Made by a program: the position numbers and the translations under genes. A stretch of DNA of 7,469 nucleotides from an uncultured Gardnerella sp. Lineage in GTDB: Bacteria > Actinomycetota > Actinomycetes > Actinomycetales > Bifidobacteriaceae. Positions 1 to 5,662 of this stretch are shown here, one piece after another; position 1 is the first letter of the stretch, and the number at the start of each line of letters is the position of its first letter. The DNA is taken from NCBI GenBank assembly GCA_947292085.1, contig CAMYPN010000044.1, positions 1 through 7,469 on the forward strand, written 5' to 3'. Below the pieces are notes generated by a model. That model had not been told where the DNA came from. It saw only the letters and a list, made by a program, of their open reading frames with translations, and did no database searches.

Positions 1-1276
1 CGTTAAAAATCTGCTCAAAAAGTTTCGCAGGAGTTGGCACGCCCTCAATGCAAAGCTCTTTCAAAGCGCGACGCACGCGAGCAACAGCAGTTTCACGACT
101 TTGTGCAGTAATAATAAGCTTACCCATCATGGAATCAAATTTTGGCGAAATATTGTCTCCAACCTCAACACCAAAATCAACTCGAATACCAGGGCCTGAA
201 GGCCACTTGATTTTCGTCAAAGTACCAGAACTTGGAGTCAAATTCGTAGCAGGATCTTCCGAAGTAATGCGCAGCTCAAAACTGTGTCCGCGAGGCTCTG
301 GATCTTTAATCAACTCGCCGCCGTCGGCAATATTAAGCTGTTCTCGCACCAAATCGAGTCCACTAACTTCCTCACTAACCGTGTGCTCAACTTGCAATCG
401 CGGATTAACTTCCAAGAAGTAGACTTTATGCTGAGAAGTCACCATATATTCGCACGTGCCAAGACCAACGTAGTCAACAGCTTCAAATAGGTTACGAGAA
501 TATCGGTAAAGCTGCTCTTTTTCATCGTCGGTCAAGAACGGTGCAGGAGCTTCCTCAACCAGCTTCTGGTTTCGGCGCTGCACCGAGCAATCGCGCGTGG
601 AATATACGGTGAAATTTCCGTGAGCGTCGCGGCCGCACTGAGTTTCTACGTGGCGAGCCTTGTCAATAAAACGCTCAATAAAATATTCGTCTAAGTCGCC
701 GCCCTGAAGAGCGTCGTGATTCATGTAAAAGCCGCGCAACTCGTCGTCGTTACGAACGACAGTGATACCGCGTCCGCCGCCGCCATCCGTGCGTTTCATC
801 ATAACCGGATAGCCGTGCGTTTGCGCAAAAGTAAGAAGCTCTCGAATATCTTTTACAGGCTCCGAAATGCCCGGAACTGGCGGAACTTTCGCACGCACAG
901 CCACGCGGCGAGCTGTAATCTTATCACCCAAGTCAATAAGTGCTTCCGGACGAGGTCCAATCCAAATAACACCAGCATCATTGACTTTCTTAGCAAAAGA
1001 TGCAACTTCCGATAAGAAACCATAACCAGGGTGTACAGCGTCCGTGCCGCTTCTTTTAATAATGTCAAGAATCGCGTCCTCGTTTAAGTAAGTGTCGCGA
1101 TACGTGTCTCCGGAAAGTGCGTACGCTTCGTCTGCCATTTCTACAAACTGCGCATTGCGATCAGTCGGCGCGTAAATTGCAACGGTAGAAATGCCCATTT
1201 CGTGAGCCGTGCGAATTACTCGCAAGGCGATTTCACCGCGATTAGCGATGAGTATTTTTTTGATATTCGTAACCAT
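1..1276 (-). CDS. accA: Acetyl-/acyl-CoA carboxylase alpha chain, biotin carboxylase part (3' end outside window)
   Basis: This enzyme carboxylates its covalently bound biotin using ATP and bicarbonate, the first half of malonyl-CoA synthesis. The window holds the first 425 codons, and translation stays open to the left edge. The N-terminal biotin carboxylase domain starts with IANRGEIALRVIR (residues 10-22), then HPGYGFLSE (82-90), the ATP-grasp glycine loop DGGGGRG (164-170) after K161, and the catalytic stretch EVNPRLQVEHTVSE (289-302), which keeps the Glu, Asn, Arg and Gln-Val-Glu-His residues of the family. The C-terminal carboxylase subdomain covers about 329-420. In Actinobacteria such proteins usually continue into a biotin carboxyl carrier domain, which would lie to the left and is not visible. 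The ATG at 1276-1274 is chosen because homology begins right after it; no Shine-Dalgarno precedes it. The gene diverges from bioY. A beta subunit and fatty acid synthase are expected downstream (inference). The symbol follows actinobacterial usage; accC is the equivalent name. Confidence 0.93.
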   Translation of the reverse strand, partial: MVTNIKKILIANRGEIALRVIRTAHEMGISTVAIYAPTDRNAQFVEMADEAYALSGDTYRDTYLNEDAILDIIKRSGTDAVHPGYGFLSEVASFAKKVNDAGVIWIGPRPEALIDLGDKITARRVAVRAKVPPVPGISEPVKDIRELLTFAQTHGYPVMMKRTDGGGGRGITVVRNDDELRGFYMNHDALQGGDLDEYFIERFIDKARHVETQCGRDAHGNFTVYSTRDCSVQRRNQKLVEEAPAPFLTDDEKEQLYRYSRNLFEAVDYVGLGTCEYMVTSQHKVYFLEVNPRLQVEHTVSEEVSGLDLVREQLNIADGGELIKDPEPRGHSFELRITSEDPATNLTPSSGTLTKIKWPSGPGIRVDFGVEVGDNISPKFDSMMGKLIITAQSRETAVARVRRALKELCIEGVPTPAKLFEQIFN

Positions 1277-1296
1277 AAGTTACAAAATATTCCAAA

Positions 1297-1304
1297 ATTC
1301 TATA
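1297..1304 (-). promoter_or_regulatory. Possible -10 element for the carboxylase gene
   Basis: Read on the minus strand this is TATAGAAT, ending 20 bases before the carboxylase ATG. A weak -35-like TTGTGT lies at 1328-1323, 18 bases upstream of TATAGA. Transcription from here would give a leader of only about 14 bases, which fits the lack of a Shine-Dalgarno sequence. The intergenic region is AT-rich, so the match could be chance. Confidence 0.3.
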
Positions 1305-1337
1305 AAACGGTTCCACCGACATACACAAAAGCTAGAG

Positions 1338-1347
1338 CAAAATTTTG
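1338..1347. repeat. 10-bp palindrome between the divergent carboxylase and bioY genes
   Basis: CAAAATTTTG is a perfect 10-bp palindrome 62 bases from the carboxylase start and 86 bases from the bioY start. With its preceding G it forms an 11-mer, GCAAAATTTTG, that also occurs at 3011-3021 near the 5' end of birA. It could be an operator shared by biotin genes or simply an AT-rich coincidence. Confidence 0.3.
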
Positions 1348-1420
1348 TACACTTCTCCAATGCAATTGATTTTTTACGCACGTAATGTGTTTAGCGAAAA
1401 CGGAAACGTTTAAAAAACCG

Positions 1421-1428
1421 AAAGAAGG
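1421..1428 (+). promoter_or_regulatory. Ribosome binding site of bioY
   Basis: AAAGAAGG lies five bases before the ATG at 1434. It supports that start over the in-frame ATG at 1443, which would be 14 bases from the site. No convincing -35/-10 pair for bioY was found upstream. Confidence 0.7.
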
Positions 1429-1433
1429 TTTAT

Positions 1434-2087
1434 ATGACTGACATGCATCAAAATAATGCTGCAACAACAAATTCTCTTGAAACTGTTGCGCATAAAATTA
1501 AGACTGCTGCAACTTGGCTTGCTAAGCCGGTTCTTCTTACTGTGCTTTTGGCTCTTTCTACTATGGCTGGAGCTATTTATATTTATCCTATTACTCCTGT
1601 GCCAATTACCTTGCAAACTCTCGTTTTGTGCATTATTGGTTTGACTTTGAGCTGGCAAAAGGGCGTTGCTTCCGTTGTAATGTATTTGGCTTTGGGCGCT
1701 GCAGGTTTGCCTGTGTTCGCTGGATTTAAGGGCGGCTGGGCTGTTTTTGTTGGCCCTACTGCAGGATTCTTGGCAGGATTTATTTTTGGCGTTGCTGCAA
1801 TTGCCGCTTTGAAGCACGTATTTGACATTGCTCTCGACGCTATGATGCCAGAACACTCATTCAAGAAGACTTTCGCACGTTTCTGCACCTACTCAGTTGC
1901 TTCCATAATCGGCACGATTGTGATTTACGCATTTGGTATTTTTGGCCAAAGCTACTTAACTGGCATGCCACTTTCGACTGCTGCAGCTACTTTGATCATC
2001 TTCATGATTGGTGATCTTATTAAAGCTTTTCTCGCGAGTGTCGTTTGTTCAGGGGTATATGATATGCTCAAAGAGAAACATGCGTAA
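1434..2087 (+). CDS. bioY: Biotin transporter BioY (ECF-type substrate-binding subunit)
   Basis: This is an integral membrane protein that binds biotin and carries it into the cell, alone or with a shared ECF energising module (EcfA/EcfT). The 217 residues include about six hydrophobic segments (near 32-51, 57-73, 77-95, 105-125, 152-170, 185-205). The BioY signature is clear: PITPVPITLQTL (52-63), YLALGAAGLPVFAG (84-97), GGWAVFVGPTAGFLAGF (100-116) and the late GDLIKA (193-198). About 30 polar residues precede the first membrane segment, so the protein is a little longer than the usual 190 or so. No bioM/bioN-like ATPase or transmembrane genes are beside it, so any energising module must be elsewhere. 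It diverges from the carboxylase gene, faces birA tail to tail, and ends at a strong terminator. Confidence in the family is high; transport without partners cannot be judged from sequence. Confidence 0.95.
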   Translation: MTDMHQNNAATTNSLETVAHKIKTAATWLAKPVLLTVLLALSTMAGAIYIYPITPVPITLQTLVLCIIGLTLSWQKGVASVVMYLALGAAGLPVFAGFKGGWAVFVGPTAGFLAGFIFGVAAIAALKHVFDIALDAMMPEHSFKKTFARFCTYSVASIIGTIVIYAFGIFGQSYLTGMPLSTAAATLIIFMIGDLIKAFLASVVCSGVYDMLKEKHA

Positions 2088-2128
2088 GGTTGTTTATCTT
2101 TCTACCTTTTCGTATTTTTCCCATCTTT

Positions 2129-2164
2129 CAGGTCGTGGTAACAATTCCCGGTTGCCACGGCCTG
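2129..2164 (+). terminator. Intrinsic terminator of bioY
   Basis: A 14-bp stem pairs 2129-2142 (CAGGTCGTGGTAAC) with 2151-2164 (GTTGCCACGGCCTG) around an 8-base loop, followed by GTCTCTTTTAT. Two of the pairs are G-U on the plus-strand RNA and would become A-C mismatches on the minus-strand RNA. The sequence on the birA side transcribes as A-rich rather than U-rich. The element therefore acts mainly for bioY, and birA has no equally good terminator of its own. Confidence 0.85.
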
Positions 2165-2205
2165 TCTCTTTTATATCTAGCTAATTTCTTCAACAACTTG
2201 CGCAG

Positions 2206-3114
2206 TCAGCGCTCAGGAAAAGCGTCCTCGTCGTACGCAACAGCGTGAACATCACCGCTTTTTACAACAATATCTTCGCCTGTTTTTGCACGAATAGTAA
2301 GCGACGCATTCTTTCCAATACAAACTGCAGTACCTGTTATTACACTTCCGTCAACAGGATGTACATTTACTTCCCTACCGAGTGTCCAACACACGCAAGT
2401 TACTTCTTTAAGCAAATCTGCCACATTATTTTGATAATCTTTAACAAAATCGTATAAACGCGAGCGCAAACGCGTTACTATACTTGCTGCAATAACGTCA
2501 CGCAATTCTTGAGCTTCCGGCAGTTTTGTAATGTGCATTTGTAGAGAAGTTGCTTTTTTAATTGGAAGAACTTCTTGCGGAACGTACAAGTTCATACCGA
2601 TTCCAAATACAACTCCCATAAGATCTTCTCTTCCAGGAACTGCTACAAGTTCTGTTAAAATTCCGCCTTCTTTGCAATCGTGCAAGAATATGTCGTTAGG
2701 CCACTTGAGTTTTAGTTTGCAATCTTCTCCATGCATAAATGAACTTTTGTACTTACTAAATACGTCTAAAAGTGCGTCTCTTGCAGACAGTCCGGCAATA
2801 ATCGGAAGCCAACCGTTTATATCAGCGTTAGTAACTATTTTTTTAGGAAGAAGCGTTAAGAAAGATACTAGAAAACTTTCTCCCGGCCTGCTTACCCACT
2901 CTCTGCCAAGTCTTCCGCGACCGGCAGTTTGATCATCCGCAGCAATAGCAAAAATTGTAGGCTTTCCGTCACTTCTTTCTGATATTTCATTATTTTGCAC
3001 TATTTCTCGCGCAAAATTTTGCGTTGAATCTGTGATACTAAAAAGTTTTACATAATCTGCTACTTTTGCAGTTTGTGGCATGCTAGCCACACTTTGCGAA
3101 GAAAATAAACTCAT
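2206..3114 (-). CDS. birA: Biotin--[acetyl-CoA-carboxylase] ligase, monofunctional (no HTH domain)
   Basis: BirA activates biotin with ATP to biotinyl-5'-AMP and transfers it to a lysine on biotin carrier domains, here presumably that of the adjacent carboxylase. In the 302-residue product from the ATG at 3114, the biotin/ATP loop is GRGRLGREW (65-73), followed by KWPND (137-141), the lysine of CKEGGIL (K148) that matches the active-site lysine of the family, and GIGMN (171-175). A small SH3-like C-terminal domain follows from about 245. There is no N-terminal winged helix, so unlike E. coli BirA it should not act as a repressor. An in-frame GTG at 3132 would add six residues, but neither start has a Shine-Dalgarno. 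The ATG is preferred because TATAAAAT at 3129-3122 sits where a -10 box would place the transcript start at that ATG. The gene is convergent with bioY and divergent from the membrane-protein gene. Confidence 0.92.
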   Translation of the reverse strand: MSLFSSQSVASMPQTAKVADYVKLFSITDSTQNFAREIVQNNEISERSDGKPTIFAIAADDQTAGRGRLGREWVSRPGESFLVSFLTLLPKKIVTNADINGWLPIIAGLSARDALLDVFSKYKSSFMHGEDCKLKLKWPNDIFLHDCKEGGILTELVAVPGREDLMGVVFGIGMNLYVPQEVLPIKKATSLQMHITKLPEAQELRDVIAASIVTRLRSRLYDFVKDYQNNVADLLKEVTCVCWTLGREVNVHPVDGSVITGTAVCIGKNASLTIRAKTGEDIVVKSGDVHAVAYDEDAFPER

Positions 3115-3121
3115 ATGTATA

Positions 3122-3129
3122 ATTTTATA
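3122..3129 (-). promoter_or_regulatory. Candidate -10 box of birA, suggesting a leaderless start
   Basis: On the minus strand TATAAAAT ends seven bases before the ATG at 3114, and no Shine-Dalgarno lies between. This is the geometry expected of a leaderless transcript starting at the ATG, a common arrangement in Actinobacteria. No good -35 was found at 16-18 bases. If the GTG at 3132 were the true start, the box would lie inside the coding region and this call would be wrong. Confidence 0.45.
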
Positions 3130-3227
3130 CACCGTGTTAAGTGATCGCTACTGCGAGACTTTGTGCAAAAAGAAAAGATTTGCGCGAAAGATCTGCGCAA
3201 AAAGATTTGCGTAAATTTAGCACGGTG
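3130..3227. repeat. 11-bp imperfect inverted repeat flanking the birA / membrane-protein intergenic region
   Basis: CACCGTGTTAA at 3130-3140 is the reverse complement of TTAGCACGGTG at 3217-3227 except for one base. One arm abuts the birA -10 box; the other ends 36 bases before the membrane-protein ATG. The arm centres are 87 bases apart, about eight helical turns. The placement suggests paired operator sites for a regulator of the divergent genes, but no known binding motif was recognised. Confidence 0.4.
3173..3211. repeat. Direct and inverted repeats of a GCGCAAA word upstream of the membrane-protein gene
   Basis: The 12-mer AAAAGATTTGCG occurs at 3173-3184 and again at 3200-3211. Between and overlapping them, TTTGCGC (3179-3185) and GCGCAAA (3195-3201) form a perfect 7-bp inverted repeat with a 9-base spacer. 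The GCGCAAA word is common in this window, inside and outside genes, so part of the pattern may reflect sequence composition. Confidence 0.4.
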
Positions 3228-3263
3228 ACAAAGGTTGCGAAAATTTGGTAGGTGTTTACAGGT

Positions 3264-5411
3264 ATGAAATTGGCAGAAAGCAAGGATTTCGGTAGTAAAT
3301 CTAGCAAAACTGAAGCTAGTATGCTCGAATCCTTAGCACCAAAACCTGCAGACTCTAATAAAAGCAACAAATTTATAAAAATATTAGGCGTAGTTTTTAA
3401 TTATTTTCTAGGAATTCTCGTTTGTTCGCTATTAAGTTTTTGCACAAGCGTAGGATTTATATTTCGCAGCAGCTTACACACCAAACATTTAGGTTCTATT
3501 ACAGATTTTGGTGTTAGTAATGCGATTATTTTTTTGATTTCCTTTATAATTTACTCTTGCATTCTTTTCTCACTTGTAATTTTTAGCAAGTCTAAAAAAG
3601 CAGTAAATTTTTTGGAAAAAGTCAAGTATTTTCTTATATCTAAATGGCACGATTTAACTGAATTAATACATACTGAAGCGCACAAGAAATTATTGCGCAG
3701 GAACGTACCTCATTTCCTTGCTAAAGCAGCTTCTGCAGCAATAGAAATATCTAATCTCGCGCTACTTTGTATACGCTGGTGCGTTTTCCACCTAACACAT
3801 AGGCAGCGCAATCTTTTCATCACATTCATACTAGGCTGGCTGTGGGCGCCGGTTACTTTTCTTGCAGCTTACGGAGCTGACCTCTGCTCGCAAATTCGCG
3901 AATACAGTTGGGCTTGGAATCAAATCACGGGATTAAAACAGCCATATATTGGATTCTTCAGCTTCGTACCAGCAGACATCTACCCTACTGCTCACTACTT
4001 GTGGCCATCTAATCCAACATATTTAAGCGATCAGCACAACATAGTTCTTACTGTTATTTACGGCTCTGTTGCGGCAGTTTCGCGTTATTTTACAGATTCT
4101 AACGATGCTGGAATCGTACTTCTGGCTTTTATGCAATTTGTTTTTGCAGCCTTCTGTTTTGCTGCCACAGCAAATCGTTTTCTAAATCGACCGTGGCTTA
4201 TATCTAAATACAATTACGATAAAAACAATAGCTTGCGAAAGGACAATAAAAAATACAAAACTTACGCAATTTACGCAAATGCAGAAACGCCGATGATAGC
4301 GCGCGTAATAGTTCTGCTTCTGCTTCTGTTTAATCCTCTAGTTATTTTATCTACGATTTCACTAACAAAATCACCGCTTTTTGCATTCGCTTTTACATGG
4401 TGGGTTGGCGTTTGTTACGAAATTAATAGCATTTATTTCGATAAAAATACTTGCGAAAATAGCGACTACATAAAACGCAAAAGCCGCAGAAAACTTCCAA
4501 TTCACACTATAATTGAGCTAGTTATAAGCGTATCTGTAATGCTAATCGCAGCTAAATACGCTTGGTATATTCTTACAATTCAATTCATACTGCTACTTAT
4601 AGCGCATATAAAGCATTGGAAACTGTGGCTTTGTGGAATCCTACTGCCGACTGTGCTTATTCACGGATCAATCACAATGCTTATCTCAAGCGGCGCAATC
4701 ATAAACGGCGACCCTATTGAAAGTCGCGGAGTACAATTACAGCAGATTGCTAGAATCGCAAAAGTAGATCCAAAAAGCATACCGCACTGCGCAAAACGCG
4801 CGATATCGCGAATTTTTAATCTAGATCAAGCAGCAGAAGCATACAAACCGAACGATGCGGATCCTGTAAAATCTTCTGGATTGCAATCAAAAAAAGTTAG
4901 TTACAGATGGAGATACGTAACTAAATCCGATATTAAACAGCTAGACAAAGCATGGTGGAAAACAATTACTAACAGTCCACTTGTAGCAACAGACGCTCTT
5001 GTAGCAAAATCTTACGGATATTTTGATATTCTCGACACGCCTTACGTTGGTCCAGAATATTATCTCAACACAGACAGCATACACAAATCTGTATGGATAA
5101 AACTATGGAATCCGCGACTTAGATCCAAAATCTCAAAAAATATTAATGAATTAAGCGAAGAAAGCACATTAAGATTCCTAATTCACGGTAATACTTATGT
5201 GATTGGAACTCTACTAATTGGAGTTGCTGAAATTATTTTGAGACGCTGGAAAACAGTGATATGGCATATTCCTCTAGCACTGTTAATGGGCGTAATGATT
5301 ATGGCTCCGGCTAATAATTTTGAAAGGCATATGCTTCCGCTTACTTTTGTATTCTGTTTTGTGCTTCTAGCGTTTTGGAGAGATACGTTGAAAGCTGTTA
5401 AAAAATTATGA
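3264..5411 (+). CDS. Multi-pass membrane protein, DUF6020 / GT-C glycosyltransferase-like, function unknown
   Basis: The product of 715 residues has roughly a dozen hydrophobic segments (about 42-67, 87-108, 164-178, 184-205, 280-304, 345-367, 369-388, 414-431, 433-449, 454-475, 641-661, 664-682, 689-706) and a long hydrophilic region at about 476-640, probably outside the membrane. Features recalling DUF6020 and GT-C enzymes are an acidic residue just after a membrane segment (GADLCSQI, D206), SDQHNIVLTVIYG (255-267) in place of the usual DQHP-type motif, QLQQIARIAKV (491-501), and ERHMLPL (687-693) before the last segment. By analogy it might move a sugar from a lipid carrier on the outer face, but no activity is shown. 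The ATG at 3264 is preferred over the GTG at 3252 because GGTAGGTG (3247-3254) is spaced as its ribosome site. No clear promoter or terminator was found. A link to biotin is not indicated. Family 0.65; enzymatic role much less certain. Confidence 0.8.
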   Translation: MKLAESKDFGSKSSKTEASMLESLAPKPADSNKSNKFIKILGVVFNYFLGILVCSLLSFCTSVGFIFRSSLHTKHLGSITDFGVSNAIIFLISFIIYSCILFSLVIFSKSKKAVNFLEKVKYFLISKWHDLTELIHTEAHKKLLRRNVPHFLAKAASAAIEISNLALLCIRWCVFHLTHRQRNLFITFILGWLWAPVTFLAAYGADLCSQIREYSWAWNQITGLKQPYIGFFSFVPADIYPTAHYLWPSNPTYLSDQHNIVLTVIYGSVAAVSRYFTDSNDAGIVLLAFMQFVFAAFCFAATANRFLNRPWLISKYNYDKNNSLRKDNKKYKTYAIYANAETPMIARVIVLLLLLFNPLVILSTISLTKSPLFAFAFTWWVGVCYEINSIYFDKNTCENSDYIKRKSRRKLPIHTIIELVISVSVMLIAAKYAWYILTIQFILLLIAHIKHWKLWLCGILLPTVLIHGSITMLISSGAIINGDPIESRGVQLQQIARIAKVDPKSIPHCAKRAISRIFNLDQAAEAYKPNDADPVKSSGLQSKKVSYRWRYVTKSDIKQLDKAWWKTITNSPLVATDALVAKSYGYFDILDTPYVGPEYYLNTDSIHKSVWIKLWNPRLRSKISKNINELSEESTLRFLIHGNTYVIGTLLIGVAEIILRRWKTVIWHIPLALLMGVMIMAPANNFERHMLPLTFVFCFVLLAFWRDTLKAVKKL

Positions 5412-5413
5412 CT

Positions 5414-5458
5414 CTGCGCTGAGTTAATCTGCGTTTAGTTAATCCGCGTTTAGTTAAA
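5414..5458 (+). repeat. Three tandem copies of a 15-bp unit after the membrane-protein gene
   Basis: The units are CTGCGCTGAGTTAAT (5414-5428), CTGCGTTTAGTTAAT (5429-5443) and CCGCGTTTAGTTAAA (5444-5458), in exact register and starting two bases after the stop codon. Neighbouring copies differ at two positions each. They do not form a hairpin terminator. There is no spacer structure, so this is not CRISPR. The array is a likely site of copy-number variation between strains. Confidence 0.8.
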
Positions 5459-5576
5459 AGGAGCTAGCTTCTGCAATTTATAAAAGTGGTGGATACTAAG
5501 AAGTAAACACTAGGAGTAGACGCAAAGCGCAAATACTAAGCAGACGCAAAACACAAACATAAAGCGCAAAAGCACT

Positions 5577-5587
5577 TGCGATTCGCA
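5577..5587. promoter_or_regulatory. Perfect palindrome next to the regulator promoter (possible operator)
   Basis: TGCGATTCGCA reads TGCGA, a central T, then TCGCA. It ends two bases before the presumed -35 of the regulator promoter, a typical place for an activator or autoregulatory site. No partner protein is known, and no second copy was seen nearby. Confidence 0.35.
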
Positions 5588-5589
5588 CA

Positions 5590-5619
5590 TTTACTAGAAA
5601 GCAACTATAAGACTATAAT
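5590..5619 (+). promoter_or_regulatory. Sigma-70-type promoter of the PucR-family regulator
   Basis: A perfect -10 TATAAT lies at 5614-5619. TTTACT at 5590-5595 matches four of six -35 consensus positions with an 18-base spacer. A shadow -10 (ACTATAA, 5604-5610) repeats the sequence just before the main box (ACTATAA, 5612-5618). Transcription should start near 5626-5627, giving a leader of about 36 bases before the regulator ATG. Confidence 0.65.
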
Positions 5620-5626
5620 AGAAAAG

Positions 5627-5653
5627 ATGATTGCTAATTATTGCTGCAACTAA
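5627..5653 (+). CDS. Possible leaderless leader peptide with a Cys-Cys pair (8 residues)
   Basis: ATG at 5627 opens an 8-codon frame, MIANYCCN, ending with TAA at 5651-5653. The ATG is eight bases after the TATAAT box, exactly where transcription is predicted to begin, so it could be read as a leaderless ORF. Its stop codon overlaps the AAGGG ribosome site of the regulator gene, so a ribosome here could control access to that site. Leaderless cysteine-rich small ORFs are known in mycobacteria as cysteine-responsive attenuators; the resemblance is positional and based on only two cysteines. Such a short frame can easily arise by chance. Confidence 0.3.
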   Translation: MIANYCCN

Positions 5654-5656
5654 GGG
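5652..5656 (+). promoter_or_regulatory. Ribosome binding site of the PucR-family regulator
   Basis: AAGGG lies six bases before the ATG at 5663 and fixes that start. It overlaps the stop codon of the small upstream frame, which makes translational coupling or occlusion possible. Confidence 0.6.
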
Positions 5657-5662
5657 CACAGG

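Noticed and set aside
48..422. A 124-codon plus-strand frame within the carboxylase gene
   Set aside because: The minus strand here encodes conserved biotin carboxylase sequence with all motifs intact; the plus frame is a shadow.
1360..1413. A 17-codon frame upstream of bioY starting at ATG 1360
   Set aside because: It has no Shine-Dalgarno, no -10 box placed for a leaderless start, and no notable codon pattern. It is likely chance.
1277..1433. A BirA-type or BioQ-type biotin operator between the carboxylase gene and bioY
   Set aside because: Only a partial TTGTAA-like half site was found, with no correctly spaced partner. BirA here also lacks a DNA-binding domain.
1410..1856. A 148-codon open frame on the minus strand across bioY
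   Set aside because: It lies antisense to a clear bioY gene, has no recognisable domain, and its composition follows from bioY codon use.
5414..5458. A CRISPR-like array
   Set aside because: The units are 15 bp and directly adjacent with no spacers, and there are no cas genes.
5459..5472. A hairpin around AGCTAGCT as a terminator of the membrane-protein gene
   Set aside because: The stem is only five pairs with a G-U and is not followed by a T-run.
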